Assembly: GCA_035490315.1 (NCBI GenBank)
Contig: DATHET010000300.1
Coordinates: 1 to 35,312, forward strand
Length of the DNA: 35,312 nt
Origin: JADJQU01 sp035490315
GTDB taxonomy: Bacteria > Planctomycetota > UBA1135 > GCA-002686595
Direction of reading: 5' to 3'
The notes under the pieces were generated by a model that searched no databases, was not told where the DNA came from, and was given only the letters and a program-made list of their open reading frames with translations. A program made the position numbers and the translations under genes. Below, one piece after another: positions 7,484-15,368 of this stretch; positions within the stretch are counted from its first letter, which is position 1; every line of letters starts with the position of its first letter.

Positions 7484-8161
7484 ATGTCCCCCACTGCCAG
7501 CCCGATCACTCCGGAACAAACTCTCGCCGACCTCGCCGTCTCGCGCGCCAGCGCCTCGCGGGTCTTCTACCGACACAAGCTCGACTTCTGCTGCCATGGC
7601 CGGATCGCCCTCGGCGTCGCGGCTTGCCAGCGCGGGATCGACCTCGCCGAGCTGATCCGCGAGCTCGAGGCCGAGGAGGCGCGCGGCGACGCGACGAACC
7701 AGAGCGAGCGGCCGCTGCCCGAGCTGATCGAGCACGTGCTCACGCACTACCACGCGCCGCACCGCGAGGAGCTCGCGCGGCTCCAAGTCCACGCGCGCAA
7801 GGTCGAAGCCGTGCACGCGGACAAACCGCTGGCGCCGATCGGTCTTGGCCTCCACCTCGCCGCGATGACCGAAGCCCTCGAGGACCACATGCAGAAGGAA
7901 GAGCAGGTCCTCTTCCCGATGATCCTCTCCGGTCGCGGTCGCATGGCCTCGATGCCCGTGCAGGTGCTCGAGCTCGAGCACGAGGACCATGCGAGGAGTC
8001 TCGCGCGCATGCGCGAGCTCGCCCACGACTTCGTCGCGCCGAACGATGCCTGCGGCACCTGGCGCGCGCTGTACCTCGGACTCGCGGCACTCGAGCGCGA
8101 TCTGATGGAGCACATCCACCTCGAGAACAACGTGATCTTCCCGCGCGCGCTGCGCGCCTAG
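7484..8161 (+). CDS. ytfE: Repair-of-iron-centres di-iron protein (YtfE/RIC/ScdA)
   Basis: A 225-residue RIC-family protein that helps restore iron-sulfur clusters damaged by nitric oxide or oxidants. The N-terminal ScdA_N (DUF542) domain has the family signature FYRHKLDFCCHG with its Cys pair (about residues 29-40). The rest is a hemerythrin-like four-helix bundle with the expected di-iron ligands: HYHAPHREEL, HMQKEEQVLFPM, LEHEDHARS and HIHLENNVIFPR. Start 7484 is chosen over an in-frame ATG at 7412 because AAGGA lies 5 nt before it and the longer form would begin upstream of the sigma-54 promoter. It is followed after 8 nt by norZ, so the two are co-transcribed. Together they form a response that removes NO and repairs its damage. 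Confidence 0.95.
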   Translation: MSPTASPITPEQTLADLAVSRASASRVFYRHKLDFCCHGRIALGVAACQRGIDLAELIRELEAEEARGDATNQSERPLPELIEHVLTHYHAPHREELARLQVHARKVEAVHADKPLAPIGLGLHLAAMTEALEDHMQKEEQVLFPMILSGRGRMASMPVQVLELEHEDHARSLARMRELAHDFVAPNDACGTWRALYLGLAALERDLMEHIHLENNVIFPRALRA

Positions 8162-8169
8162 GAGTCCCG

Positions 8170-10488
8170 ATGAAGTTCACCGAAAAACGTCTTTGGCTCG
8201 TGCTGGCGCTGGTCGTCGGCGCCGGCTTCACCTTGCTCGGTTTCGGCGGCCGCGAGGTCTATCGCCAGGCGCCACCGCTTCCCGAACGAGTGGTCGCGCA
8301 ATCCGGTCGCGTCCTGACCACGCGCGAGGAAATCCTGGACGGCCAGCAGGTCTGGCAGGGCATCGGCGGCCAGCAGATTGGTTCGATCTGGGGCCACGGC
8401 GCTTACCAGGCGCCCGACTGGTCGGCCGACTTCCTGCACCGCGAAGCGCTCGCGCTGCTCGAGCAATGGAGCCAGAGCGAGCACGCCATGGCCTTTGCCG
8501 CACTCGACGCGGAAACGCGCGGCACGCTCGAAGCGCGCTTGAAGACCGAGATGCGCGCCAACCACTACGATGCAGAGAGCGGCACGCTGGTGATCAGCGA
8601 CGCGCGCGCCGCGGCACAGGAAGAAGTGCGCGCGCACTTCGCAGCGCTTTTCGGCGGCGATCCGAGCCTGGGCCTGCTGCGCGAGTCCTACGCGCTGCAG
8701 GAGTGCGCGATCAAGGAGCCCGCGGACCTGCGCAAGCTCGGCTCGTTCTTCGCCTGGACCGCCTGGGCCTGCGCCACCGAGCGGCCTGGTCAAACCTACA
8801 CCTACACCAACAACTGGCCGCACGAGCCCTTGATCGGCAACCGACCGACCTCGGCGAACATCCTGTGGTCGGTGCTCAGCATCGTCGCCCTGCTCGCGGG
8901 CCTCGGCGCCATGATCTGGTACGTCGCCGCGCGGCGCGACAGCGAATCCGATCCGCCAATCGCGCCGCGCGATCCCCTGGCGGGACTCCAGCTCACGCCC
9001 TCGATGCGCGCCGTCGGACTGTACGTCGGCATCGTGGTCGCGCTGTTCGTCGTGCAGGTGATCTTCGGCGCGCTGGTCGCGCACTACACCGTCGAAGGCC
9101 AGAGCTTCTTCGGCTGGCGCATCGGCGAGTGGATTCCCTACTCGATCGCGCGCACCTGGCACATCCAGGCCGGCGTGTTCTGGATCGCCACCGCCTTCCT
9201 CGCCACCGGCCTGTTCGTCGCGCCGCTGATCGGCGGCCGCGAGCCCAAGGGTCAGAAACTCGGCGTGCACCTCTTGCTCGGAGCCCTGGTGGTCGTCGTC
9301 GCCGGCTCGATGGCCGGCGAATGGTTCTCGTGCATGCGCGTGCTGCGCGGCGACGCGTCCTTCTGGTTCGGGCACCAGGGCTACGAGTACGTCGACCTGG
9401 GCCGCGTGTGGCAGATCGCCTTGTTCGGCGGCCTGATCGGCTGGCTCTTCCTGATGCTGCGCGCGCTGATGCCCGCCCTGCGGCCCGGCGCGAAGCAGCG
9501 CAGCCTGATCGGCCTGTTCAGCGCCTCGGTGATCGCGATCGGACTGTTCTACGGCGCAGGTTTCTTCTACGGCGCGCGCTCGCACCTCTCGGTCGCCGAA
9601 TACTGGCGCTGGTGGGTCGTGCACCTGTGGGTCGAGGGCTTCTTCGAGGTCTTCGCCACCGGCGTACTGTCCTTCCTCTTCGTCCAGCTCGGCCTCGTGC
9701 GCGTGCAGAGCGCGACGCGAGCCTTCCTGGCCACGACTTCGGTGTTCCTGATCGGCGGGATTCCGGGCACTTTCCACCACCTGTACTTCAGCGGCACGCC
9801 GGTCTCGATCACTGCCCTGGGCGCGGCCTTCAGTGCGCTCGAAGTCGTGCCTCTGGTGCTGATCGGCTACGAGGCGGTGCACACCTGGCGCATGCGTCAA
9901 CGCGCCGCCTGGATGACGCGCTACAACTGGGCGATCACCTTCTTCGTCGGCGTCGCCTTCTGGAACCTGGTCGGAGCGGGCGTGTTCGGCTTCCTGATCA
10001 ACCCGCCGATCGCCCTCTACTACATGCAAGGCCTCAACACGACGCCCGTGCACGCGCACACCGCGCTGTTCGGGGTCTACGGACTGCTGTCGCTCGGCCT
10101 GATGCTCGTGATCGCGCGCCAGCTGACCGGCGACCGCATCTGGAACGAGAAGTGGCTGCGCGTGTCCTTCTGGGCGATGAACGGCGGCCTTGCCGCGATG
10201 GTCCTGCTCAGCCTGCTGCCCGTCGGCATCGCGCAAACCATCGCCTGCGTCGAACGCGGCCTGTGGTACGCGCGCAGCGCCGAATTCCTGCAGACACCTC
10301 TGCTCGAGAACCTGCGCTGGATGCGCATGATCGGCGACAGCGTCTTCCTCGTCGGAGTCGGCAGCTTCGCCTGGTTCATGCTCGGCCTGCGCACCGGCTG
10401 GTCGCTCCGCAAAGAAGCGCCCGTCGCCCCCCTCGCGCCGAATCCGAAACCGCGCGAAGCCGAGCTCGTCGGCGCCGGCACGCGATAA
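8170..10488 (+). CDS. norZ: Quinol-dependent nitric oxide reductase (single-chain qNOR)
   Basis: A 772-residue inner-membrane enzyme of the haem-copper oxidase superfamily that reduces two NO to N2O with electrons from quinol. An N-terminal TM helix and a long periplasmic domain (about residues 35-230), with the block VWQGIGGQQIGSIWGHGAYQAPDW, are the fused NorC-like part that marks qNOR. About twelve further TM helices hold the metal ligands: WHIQAG for the low-spin haem, HLWVEGFFEV for the FeB His and the essential Glu, HHLY for the FeB pair, and HAHTALFGVYG for the haem axial ligands. The start has GGAG 5 nt upstream. The N-terminal part lacks a CXXCH haem-c site, which separates it from cNOR. 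It is the second gene of the ytfE operon. The stop is followed within 8 nt by a 66-bp palindrome that may end transcription. Confidence 0.96.
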   Translation: MKFTEKRLWLVLALVVGAGFTLLGFGGREVYRQAPPLPERVVAQSGRVLTTREEILDGQQVWQGIGGQQIGSIWGHGAYQAPDWSADFLHREALALLEQWSQSEHAMAFAALDAETRGTLEARLKTEMRANHYDAESGTLVISDARAAAQEEVRAHFAALFGGDPSLGLLRESYALQECAIKEPADLRKLGSFFAWTAWACATERPGQTYTYTNNWPHEPLIGNRPTSANILWSVLSIVALLAGLGAMIWYVAARRDSESDPPIAPRDPLAGLQLTPSMRAVGLYVGIVVALFVVQVIFGALVAHYTVEGQSFFGWRIGEWIPYSIARTWHIQAGVFWIATAFLATGLFVAPLIGGREPKGQKLGVHLLLGALVVVVAGSMAGEWFSCMRVLRGDASFWFGHQGYEYVDLGRVWQIALFGGLIGWLFLMLRALMPALRPGAKQRSLIGLFSASVIAIGLFYGAGFFYGARSHLSVAEYWRWWVVHLWVEGFFEVFATGVLSFLFVQLGLVRVQSATRAFLATTSVFLIGGIPGTFHHLYFSGTPVSITALGAAFSALEVVPLVLIGYEAVHTWRMRQRAAWMTRYNWAITFFVGVAFWNLVGAGVFGFLINPPIALYYMQGLNTTPVHAHTALFGVYGLLSLGLMLVIARQLTGDRIWNEKWLRVSFWAMNGGLAAMVLLSLLPVGIAQTIACVERGLWYARSAEFLQTPLLENLRWMRMIGDSVFLVGVGSFAWFMLGLRTGWSLRKEAPVAPLAPNPKPREAELVGAGTR

Positions 10489-10496
10489 TCATCCCG

Positions 10497-10562
10497 GTAC
10501 CCGGTATTCTACCGCCATCTATTACATTCGAATGTAATAGATGGCGGTAGAATACCGGGTAC
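10497..10562. repeat. Perfect 66-bp palindrome between convergent genes
   Basis: Positions 10497-10529 and 10530-10562 are exact reverse complements: 33-bp arms with no spacer and TTCGAA at the centre. It fills the gap between the norZ stop (10488) and the RCC1-gene stop (10565, opposite strand). Either transcript would fold into a very stable hairpin, so it could act as a bidirectional terminator, although no T-run follows. It contains GGTATTCTACCGCC (10503-10516), shared with 13 of 14 bases by the larger inverted repeat at 24875-24977. That suggests a family of dispersed palindromic elements more than a simple terminator. Confidence 0.9.
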
Positions 10563-10564
10563 TG

Positions 10565-12865
10565 CTACGGACAGATGGAGTACTGCAGGCCGTCCGTCAG
10601 CGTGGAATTGTTCGGGGCGGGGAAGCCGTTGTCGCGGCCGAAGAACTGGCAATCGACGATTGTCCCAGCGACGCTCAGCGCGGGGAGAGGTGTGCCGCCG
10701 AGCGCGCCTTGCGCGAAGGCGTTCATGTCGATCGAGTAGACGCCCGAGCAATCGGCGCCGGACTGCGATCCGCCGGACTGCAGCGCGGGTGTGCGCCGAA
10801 TCGGCGCTTGCAGGCAGAGGAATCCGCCTTGGAAAGGCGTTGAGGCCTGGCCGTTCACTCCGTAGAGCAACAGTCCCGGCTTGTTGTTGCGCACGTTCGC
10901 GCCCCGGACCACGAATCCTGATCCTACACTCGCGCTGGGAGTCCCGCTCGAGCCGATAGCGGGCAGGCAGCCCAATGAATTTGCCTTCGCCGTGCAGTAG
11001 ATCACCGGCGGAGCTCCGCACTCGAAGCGCGCGGCCGTGCGATGTCCGTTGGCCGACACTCCGACATACCGCATGCTGCTCGGCAGCACAGGCAGATCGC
11101 ACTGACCGTACTGGTTGTAGCCCCACCCGACGATCGAGCCATCGCTGCGCAGCGCCGCAGAGTGCAACTGGCCGGCAGCAACATCGACGTAGCTCAATCC
11201 GATCGGCAAGGCGGGCACGTTGCACTGTCCATTGCCGTTGCCGCCCCAGGCAAGAATCGAACCGTCGCTGACTCGGCCCAGGCTGTGCGTCCCGCCGGCC
11301 GAGATCTCGACGTAGGTCAGACCCGCGGGAAGCAGCGGCGCATTGCACTGGCCAGCTCCGTTTTGGCCCCAGCCGACGATCGAACCATCGCTGAGCAGCA
11401 CGAGGCTGAACGTCCTTCCCGCCGACAATTGAACGACGCTCGATCCTGGCGGCAGCGCAGGCACGATCGTCTGCCCGTAGGTATTGCTACCCCAGGCGAT
11501 GATCGAACCATCGCTGCGCCGCGCGAGGTTGTGATCGCCTCCCGCGGACAATTCGACGTAGGTCAATCCTGCCGGGAGCGCTGGCACGGTGGCCTGGCCC
11601 GCGAAGTTGTAACCCCAGGCGTTGACGAGGCCATCGTTGCGCAGGCCGAGACTGTGTCGCTCGCCTGCGGACAGCGCGACGAAGCTCGTACCCGGAAAGA
11701 GATTGGGCACGTTGCACTGGTGGAAGCTGTTCTCTCCCCACGCCTCGACGACAGCGTCGCTGCGTGGCGCAAGCGTGTGGTAGGCACCTAGAGCAGGCTG
11801 GAGGTATTGCACGCCGGCGGGAAGCGCCGGCGCGTTGCATTCGTCGGCGTCGTTGCCGCCCCAGGTCACGAACTTGCCGTCGGTGCGCAGCGCGATGTTG
11901 TGCTCGAAGTTCGCCGCCACGGCGATGAAGCTCTGACCCGCCGGCAAGGCCGGCACGTTGCATTGCGCGGCGCCGTTCTCACCGAAGGCCACGACTGAAC
12001 CGTCGCTGCGGCGCGCGACGGTGTGCAGGCGGCCGCCGACGAGCTCGACGTAGCTCAATCCGGGCGACAGCGGCGGAAAATTGCATTGCAGGTAGCTGTT
12101 GTCTCCCCAGGCCATGACCTGGCCATCGCTGCGGCGCGCCAGCGAGTGCAGACCTCCCGCGGCGATCGAGACGAAGCTGACCCCCACGGGAAGGGACGGC
12201 ACGTTGCACTGCCCATGGTTGTTGGAGCCCCAGGCCAGGACGGAGCCGTCGCTGCGACGCGCCAAGGTGAATTCCATGCCTGCGACCGCTTCGACATAGC
12301 TCAGGCCCGGCGGAAGCGCCGGCACATTGCATTGCCCAAGTCCGTTGCGACCGAAGGCGATCAGCGCGCCGTCGCTGCGCAGCGCCAACGTGTGGAACCA
12401 GCCAGCGGCCACATCCGTGTAGGTCAAGCCCGGCGGCAGAGCGGGCACGTCGCACTCTCCGAATTGATTGTCACCCCAGCACAGGATGGTTCCATCGCTG
12501 ACACGCGCGACGCTGTGCTGCCAGCCGGCCTCCACGTCGATGAAGCTCAAGCCCGGAGGGGGAGCGGGGACGCTGCATTGGCCGTAGCCGTTGTCTCCGA
12601 AGGCGGCGATCGTGCCGTTGCCGCGCAGCGCGATGCTGTGGGTCATGCCCGCCGCGACATCGACGAAGCTCTCGTCGTTCAGGGCGCTGTTGAACGTCCG
12701 CTGTCCGACACCGACGATTCCGCCCTGAGCGATGGCCGGCGTCGAGGCGCTGATCGATGCGAGGGTGGCGACGACCACGGCCGGCGCCCATCGCACGATC
12801 GCGGATTGCACGGCGAATTTCGGGCCAGAGCTTCTCGACACGAGCTTGGATCGGATGGATTTCAT
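10565..12865 (-). CDS. Exported RCC1-repeat beta-propeller protein
   Basis: A 766-residue secreted protein. A signal peptide lies at the N-terminus (APAVVVATLASISAS, then TPAIAQ). About 13 tandem RCC1-type repeats of 42-43 residues follow. Each has the pattern [FS][IV]DVAAG--HS-AL-SDGSI-AWG-N--GQCNVPALP-GL, for example WGDNQFGEC, WGSNNHGQC and WGQNGAGQC. RCC1 repeats build seven-bladed propellers, so 13 repeats suggest two propellers or one incomplete pair. The last ~140 residues, after RFECGAPPVIYCTAKANS, form a separate domain (IRRTPA, CSGVYSIDMNAFA, GFPAPNN) that I recall at the ends of other large exported planctomycete proteins, possibly a surface-anchoring or sorting module. Start 12865 is supported by GAGGGG 6 nt upstream; earlier in-frame starts have no signal peptide. 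The partner or ligand is unknown. Confidence 0.88.
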   Translation of the reverse strand: MKSIRSKLVSRSSGPKFAVQSAIVRWAPAVVVATLASISASTPAIAQGGIVGVGQRTFNSALNDESFVDVAAGMTHSIALRGNGTIAAFGDNGYGQCSVPAPPPGLSFIDVEAGWQHSVARVSDGTILCWGDNQFGECDVPALPPGLTYTDVAAGWFHTLALRSDGALIAFGRNGLGQCNVPALPPGLSYVEAVAGMEFTLARRSDGSVLAWGSNNHGQCNVPSLPVGVSFVSIAAGGLHSLARRSDGQVMAWGDNSYLQCNFPPLSPGLSYVELVGGRLHTVARRSDGSVVAFGENGAAQCNVPALPAGQSFIAVAANFEHNIALRTDGKFVTWGGNDADECNAPALPAGVQYLQPALGAYHTLAPRSDAVVEAWGENSFHQCNVPNLFPGTSFVALSAGERHSLGLRNDGLVNAWGYNFAGQATVPALPAGLTYVELSAGGDHNLARRSDGSIIAWGSNTYGQTIVPALPPGSSVVQLSAGRTFSLVLLSDGSIVGWGQNGAGQCNAPLLPAGLTYVEISAGGTHSLGRVSDGSILAWGGNGNGQCNVPALPIGLSYVDVAAGQLHSAALRSDGSIVGWGYNQYGQCDLPVLPSSMRYVGVSANGHRTAARFECGAPPVIYCTAKANSLGCLPAIGSSGTPSASVGSGFVVRGANVRNNKPGLLLYGVNGQASTPFQGGFLCLQAPIRRTPALQSGGSQSGADCSGVYSIDMNAFAQGALGGTPLPALSVAGTIVDCQFFGRDNGFPAPNNSTLTDGLQYSICP
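11040..12690 (-). repeat. Tandem ~126-129 bp coding repeats (RCC1 units)
   Basis: About 13 imperfect DNA repeats of 126-129 bp encode the RCC1 units of the gene above. On the + strand, recurring words such as GGCACGTTGCA and CCATCGCTGCG appear about once per unit. Units differ at many third positions, so the array is old or diversified and not a recent expansion. Limits are approximate. Confidence 0.8.
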
Positions 12866-13199
12866 GCTTGGCCCCCTCGAGCCATGGAGTAGCGGCGGCT
12901 GGATGGTGAGAACAGGATCGGTGCGCTCGTGGCTAGTATGACCGTTGCTGCATTCTCGGTAACTTGCTGGGAAGTAATCGCCCCCGTGCAAACTCGAGAG
13001 TTGGCAATATGCAGAATCGCAAGTGCTCCGCTCGGGCGAACTTCGGGCCTCGGCACAAATCTGGATTCCCCGCCTTGTTTCCCTTGGCGCCAGAGCCAAG
13101 AACACATATCCGCGCATGATTCTCGCCGCCGCAGATGGCTTCGAGCGAGGACCTCGCTCGAGGACTGAATGACGGCACTCGGTTTGCTATTTTCAACCC
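12866..13199. other. Divergent intergenic region, RCC1 gene / hpf
   Basis: This is the only gap above 300 bp. It separates two divergent genes and must hold both promoters, but I cannot pick convincing -35/-10 boxes. Two structures are visible: a short hairpin CTTGGC-GCCAGA-GCCAAG at 13083-13100 and a 21-bp palindrome at 13141-13161 near hpf. The frame of the RCC1 gene stays open through part of the region, but without coding character I can recognise. Confidence 0.6.
13141..13161. promoter_or_regulatory. 21-bp palindrome upstream of hpf
   Basis: TCGAGCGAGG (13141-13150), one A, then CCTCGCTCGA (13152-13161): perfect 10-bp arms around a single base. It lies 38 bp before the hpf start, where an operator or a 5'-leader hairpin would be expected. 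No gene ends here on the + strand, so a terminator is unlikely. Confidence 0.5.
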
Positions 13200-13916
13200 A
13201 TGGCCAAGCAGATGATTCGCTCCAATTCTCGTTCCGCAGCCTTCGCACTGGAGTCGTCCCACGCCGGCAAGGCCCAGCGCGGGCGAACGACCGTCGAGGA
13301 AACACCCCTGACCGTCCTCGCCCACGGCCTCGAGCTCGACCGGGACATCGACTCCTACGTCCGCGAAAGGCTCAGCTCGAAGCTGGGCAAGTTCGCGACG
13401 CACATGGAGCGCGTCAGCGTGCGCTTCAGCGACCTCAACGGCCCCAAGGGCGGCGTCGATACGGAGTGCCGCGTCCAGGTCTCGCTTCACCCGGTGCCGA
13501 TCGTCGTGGTCAGCGCGCGCGGCACGGATCCGCGTCGCGCCTTCGACAGCGTGGCGAATCTCGTCGTGCGCACCGTGAAGCGTTCGCTCGAGCGCGCGGG
13601 CTTCTCGGAAGGCAGCGCGAAACGCGCGAGCAAGAAAACTCGCGCGACACCGAAGACCGCGGAGTCGCCGGCCGCGAGCGAGAACGGGCGAGTGGCTCGC
13701 GCCGCCGAGCTCCGCACGGGCGAGCGGAACAAACGCAAGAAGACGTCGAAGGCCGCGGTGGCTCTCGAGGATTCGACGACAGGCAAGCCCTCGCGCAAGT
13801 CGACTCGCAAGGGCGCGAATCGTTTGAGGAGCGGTCAGAATCTCGAGCGCAAGGCGCGCGATCTCGTCGGCGAGCCCCAGGCGCGCGCGGCGGCCGCGGG
13901 CGTGCGCCGGAAGTAG
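13200..13916 (+). CDS. hpf: Ribosome hibernation promoting factor (HPF/RaiA family) with long basic tail
   Basis: The middle of this 238-residue protein (about residues 37-140) is the HPF/RaiA fold: LTVLAHGLELDRDIDSYVRE, KLGKFATHMERVSVRFSDLN and the closing helix with DPRRAFDSVANLVVRTVKRSLERA. Such proteins bind the 30S decoding channel and silence ribosomes in stationary phase. Following the core is a tail of about 90 residues rich in Lys, Arg, Ser and Ala (KKTSKAAVALEDSTTGKPSR and similar), predicted disordered. The usual long-HPF dimerisation domain is not seen. The N-terminus also adds about 35 basic residues. The start is not fixed by a Shine-Dalgarno; ATG 13212 is an alternative. RaiA and HPF cannot be separated by eye. 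Confidence 0.85.
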   Translation: MAKQMIRSNSRSAAFALESSHAGKAQRGRTTVEETPLTVLAHGLELDRDIDSYVRERLSSKLGKFATHMERVSVRFSDLNGPKGGVDTECRVQVSLHPVPIVVVSARGTDPRRAFDSVANLVVRTVKRSLERAGFSEGSAKRASKKTRATPKTAESPAASENGRVARAAELRTGERNKRKKTSKAAVALEDSTTGKPSRKSTRKGANRLRSGQNLERKARDLVGEPQARAAAAGVRRK

Positions 13917-14070
13917 CGAGTCGCTGGCGCGACTTCAGCGCAATTGGGACGGGCTCGTCACGACGCACGTCCTCCAGTTCTCCGTGAGCCCTTTGGCGGG
14001 GCATTTTCCTCGCAGTGGCTTCTGACAGTTCAGCGCCACTCCGCCACCAGTTTCGCCGCTCAGTCGAGCA

Positions 14071-15315
14071 TCACCGAGCGCTAGTCGCCGCGAGCGCGTC
14101 ACGCAGCGCGCGCGGATAATCCATGCCCTCGGCCGAGAAGAGCTGCTTCACCGGCATCTGGCCAAGCAGACGGCCGTCCGACGCGATCAGCTGCGTGTCG
14201 ACCGGGTAGGCGTAGCGCTCGGCAAGTCCCGCCGCGAGAACGCGGAGCTCCTCCGGCGCACTGGAGTCCTTCGCGATCCGCTTGACGTCGCGCGCGAGGA
14301 TCCAGACGCACTCGAACGACGCCAGCAGGCGGATGGTTTCGGGATCGGAGAGCGGACCCGCTCTCAAAGTTTTCCCAGAGCCTCAACAGGATTCGTCGTC
14401 GAGCGTCCCGAAGAGTTGCACGACGTGCAGCGGCCGCTTCGTCGCGCGCGCGCGCTCCCATGCCTCCGAGAGCGGCTTCCATTCGATGCTCGCGAAGGGA
14501 TAGAACGATCGCGCGAGGCGAGCCCGCGCCGCGGCGAGCTTGGTCGCGGGCAACTCCGGAGGCGCAGCTCGAGTCTCGAGCGCGAGTCGAGGGACGTATC
14601 CGATGTCCGCGCGGCCGGTCCGATCCCCCCCGCGATTCTCATCCATCACATTGATGTCCACATTGGTGTCGCGGTCCGGCACGGAGAGCGAGAACGAGAC
14701 CACGCGCTTCGCAGTGGGATCGACGACCAGCCGCGCCTCGAATTGAGCGGGCGTGAACAGCACTCGATCCGGCGCCAACTCGAACTCGGCGTGCACTCGC
14801 AGCAGCACGTCGAGCGTGGAATCCGCGCGCAGCAGCGTCGCAAAGCAGCCCATCGGCGCCTGCGGATTCACCACCTTGACGGATTCGACGCCCTGGGCGC
14901 GCAGTTGTGCGACGTCGAAGTCGCCTCCGCGGGATTGCAGCAGCGTGACCGTCGGCGGAAGTTGTGCCAGCGGGACCTGGTAGACGTAGACATGCAGCTC
15001 GCCAGTCGCGCTGGGATGGAGCTGGCGCAAGAACACGAGCAGCGGCTCGACTTCGACGGCCCAGACGGACCCCGGCTCGGTGCCCGCGCGCGGAAGCAGC
15101 GGGACGATGTCGCTCCACGTGTAACTTGCCCGCGCGTTCGCCGGCCCTGGATCGAGAATCGACAGGAGCGCTGGCTCGCGCGGTATGCCGTAGGTCGAGC
15201 TCACGATCGGACTCCAATCGGCTTCGAGCTCGAAAGTCGAATCTCTCGGCGAAGCGCAGGAGCCCAGGCAAACGAGTAGGCATCCCAGAATCCAACGCTC
15301 GCGCAGCATCGACAT
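14071..15315 (-). CDS. Selenocysteine-containing thioredoxin-like lipoprotein (in-frame UGA at 14383-14385)
   Basis: The frame runs from ATG 15315 to UGA 14071-14073 with one internal UGA at 14383-14385. Read through, it gives 414 residues with selenocysteine at 311. The N-terminus is a lipoprotein signal (WILGCLLVCLGSC, lipid Cys 20). Residues ~21-285 form a domain I do not recognise. From ~285 the sequence is thioredoxin-like: PLHVVQLFGTLDDESC, then UGA, then GSGKTLRAGPLSDPETIRLL and VWILARDVKRI, with a later cis-Pro-like YPVDTQLIASDGRLLG. The redox site is therefore adjacent Cys310-Sec311. Both sides of the UGA keep the same frame and plausible fold order, and a SECIS-like stem-loop follows (14348-14365). 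Thiol/selenol redox activity at the membrane is inferred. The alternative is a nonsense-mutated gene. No selA/B/C/D lies in the window. Confidence 0.75.
14348..14365 (-). promoter_or_regulatory. Putative bacterial SECIS element
   Basis: On the minus strand the RNA GAGAGCG-GGUC-CGCUCUC forms a perfect 7-bp stem with a GGUC apex. The loop begins 24 nt after the in-frame UGA (14385-14383). Published bacterial SECIS models put the apical loop roughly 16-37 nt after the UGA with at least one G at the start of the loop. From memory, the E. coli fdhF element also presents GGUC. The sequence is also coding (LRAGPLS), as expected for a bacterial SECIS. Confidence 0.65.
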
Positions 15316-15368
15316 GGTTCGTTGATGATGGCGGCCGGCGCCCGGAACGGCAATGCGAACCGGACCGA

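Noticed and set aside
7624..8169. In-frame 5' extension of norZ through ytfE
   Set aside because: Overlaps a complete gene; Shine-Dalgarno and signal anchor support the start at 8170.
8158..10236. 692-codon open frame on the - strand across norZ
   Set aside because: Antisense shadow; composition dominated by Ala, Arg, Gln and His, with no domain.
10541..10843. Gene beginning inside the 66-bp palindrome on +
   Set aside because: Antisense to the RCC1 C-terminal domain, no protein features.
11040..12690. CRISPR-like array
   Set aside because: Repeat units of 126-129 bp are imperfect, contiguous and protein-coding (RCC1).
14071..14367. Stand-alone 98-residue gene starting with TTG at 14367
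   Set aside because: It continues the frame of the upstream lipoprotein past one UGA and supplies the rest of its thioredoxin-like domain; read-through is the better explanation.
14071..15315. Pseudogene by nonsense mutation
   Set aside because: Not excluded, but a SECIS-like hairpin at the right distance, the Cys-UGA position at a redox site and an otherwise intact frame favour selenocysteine.
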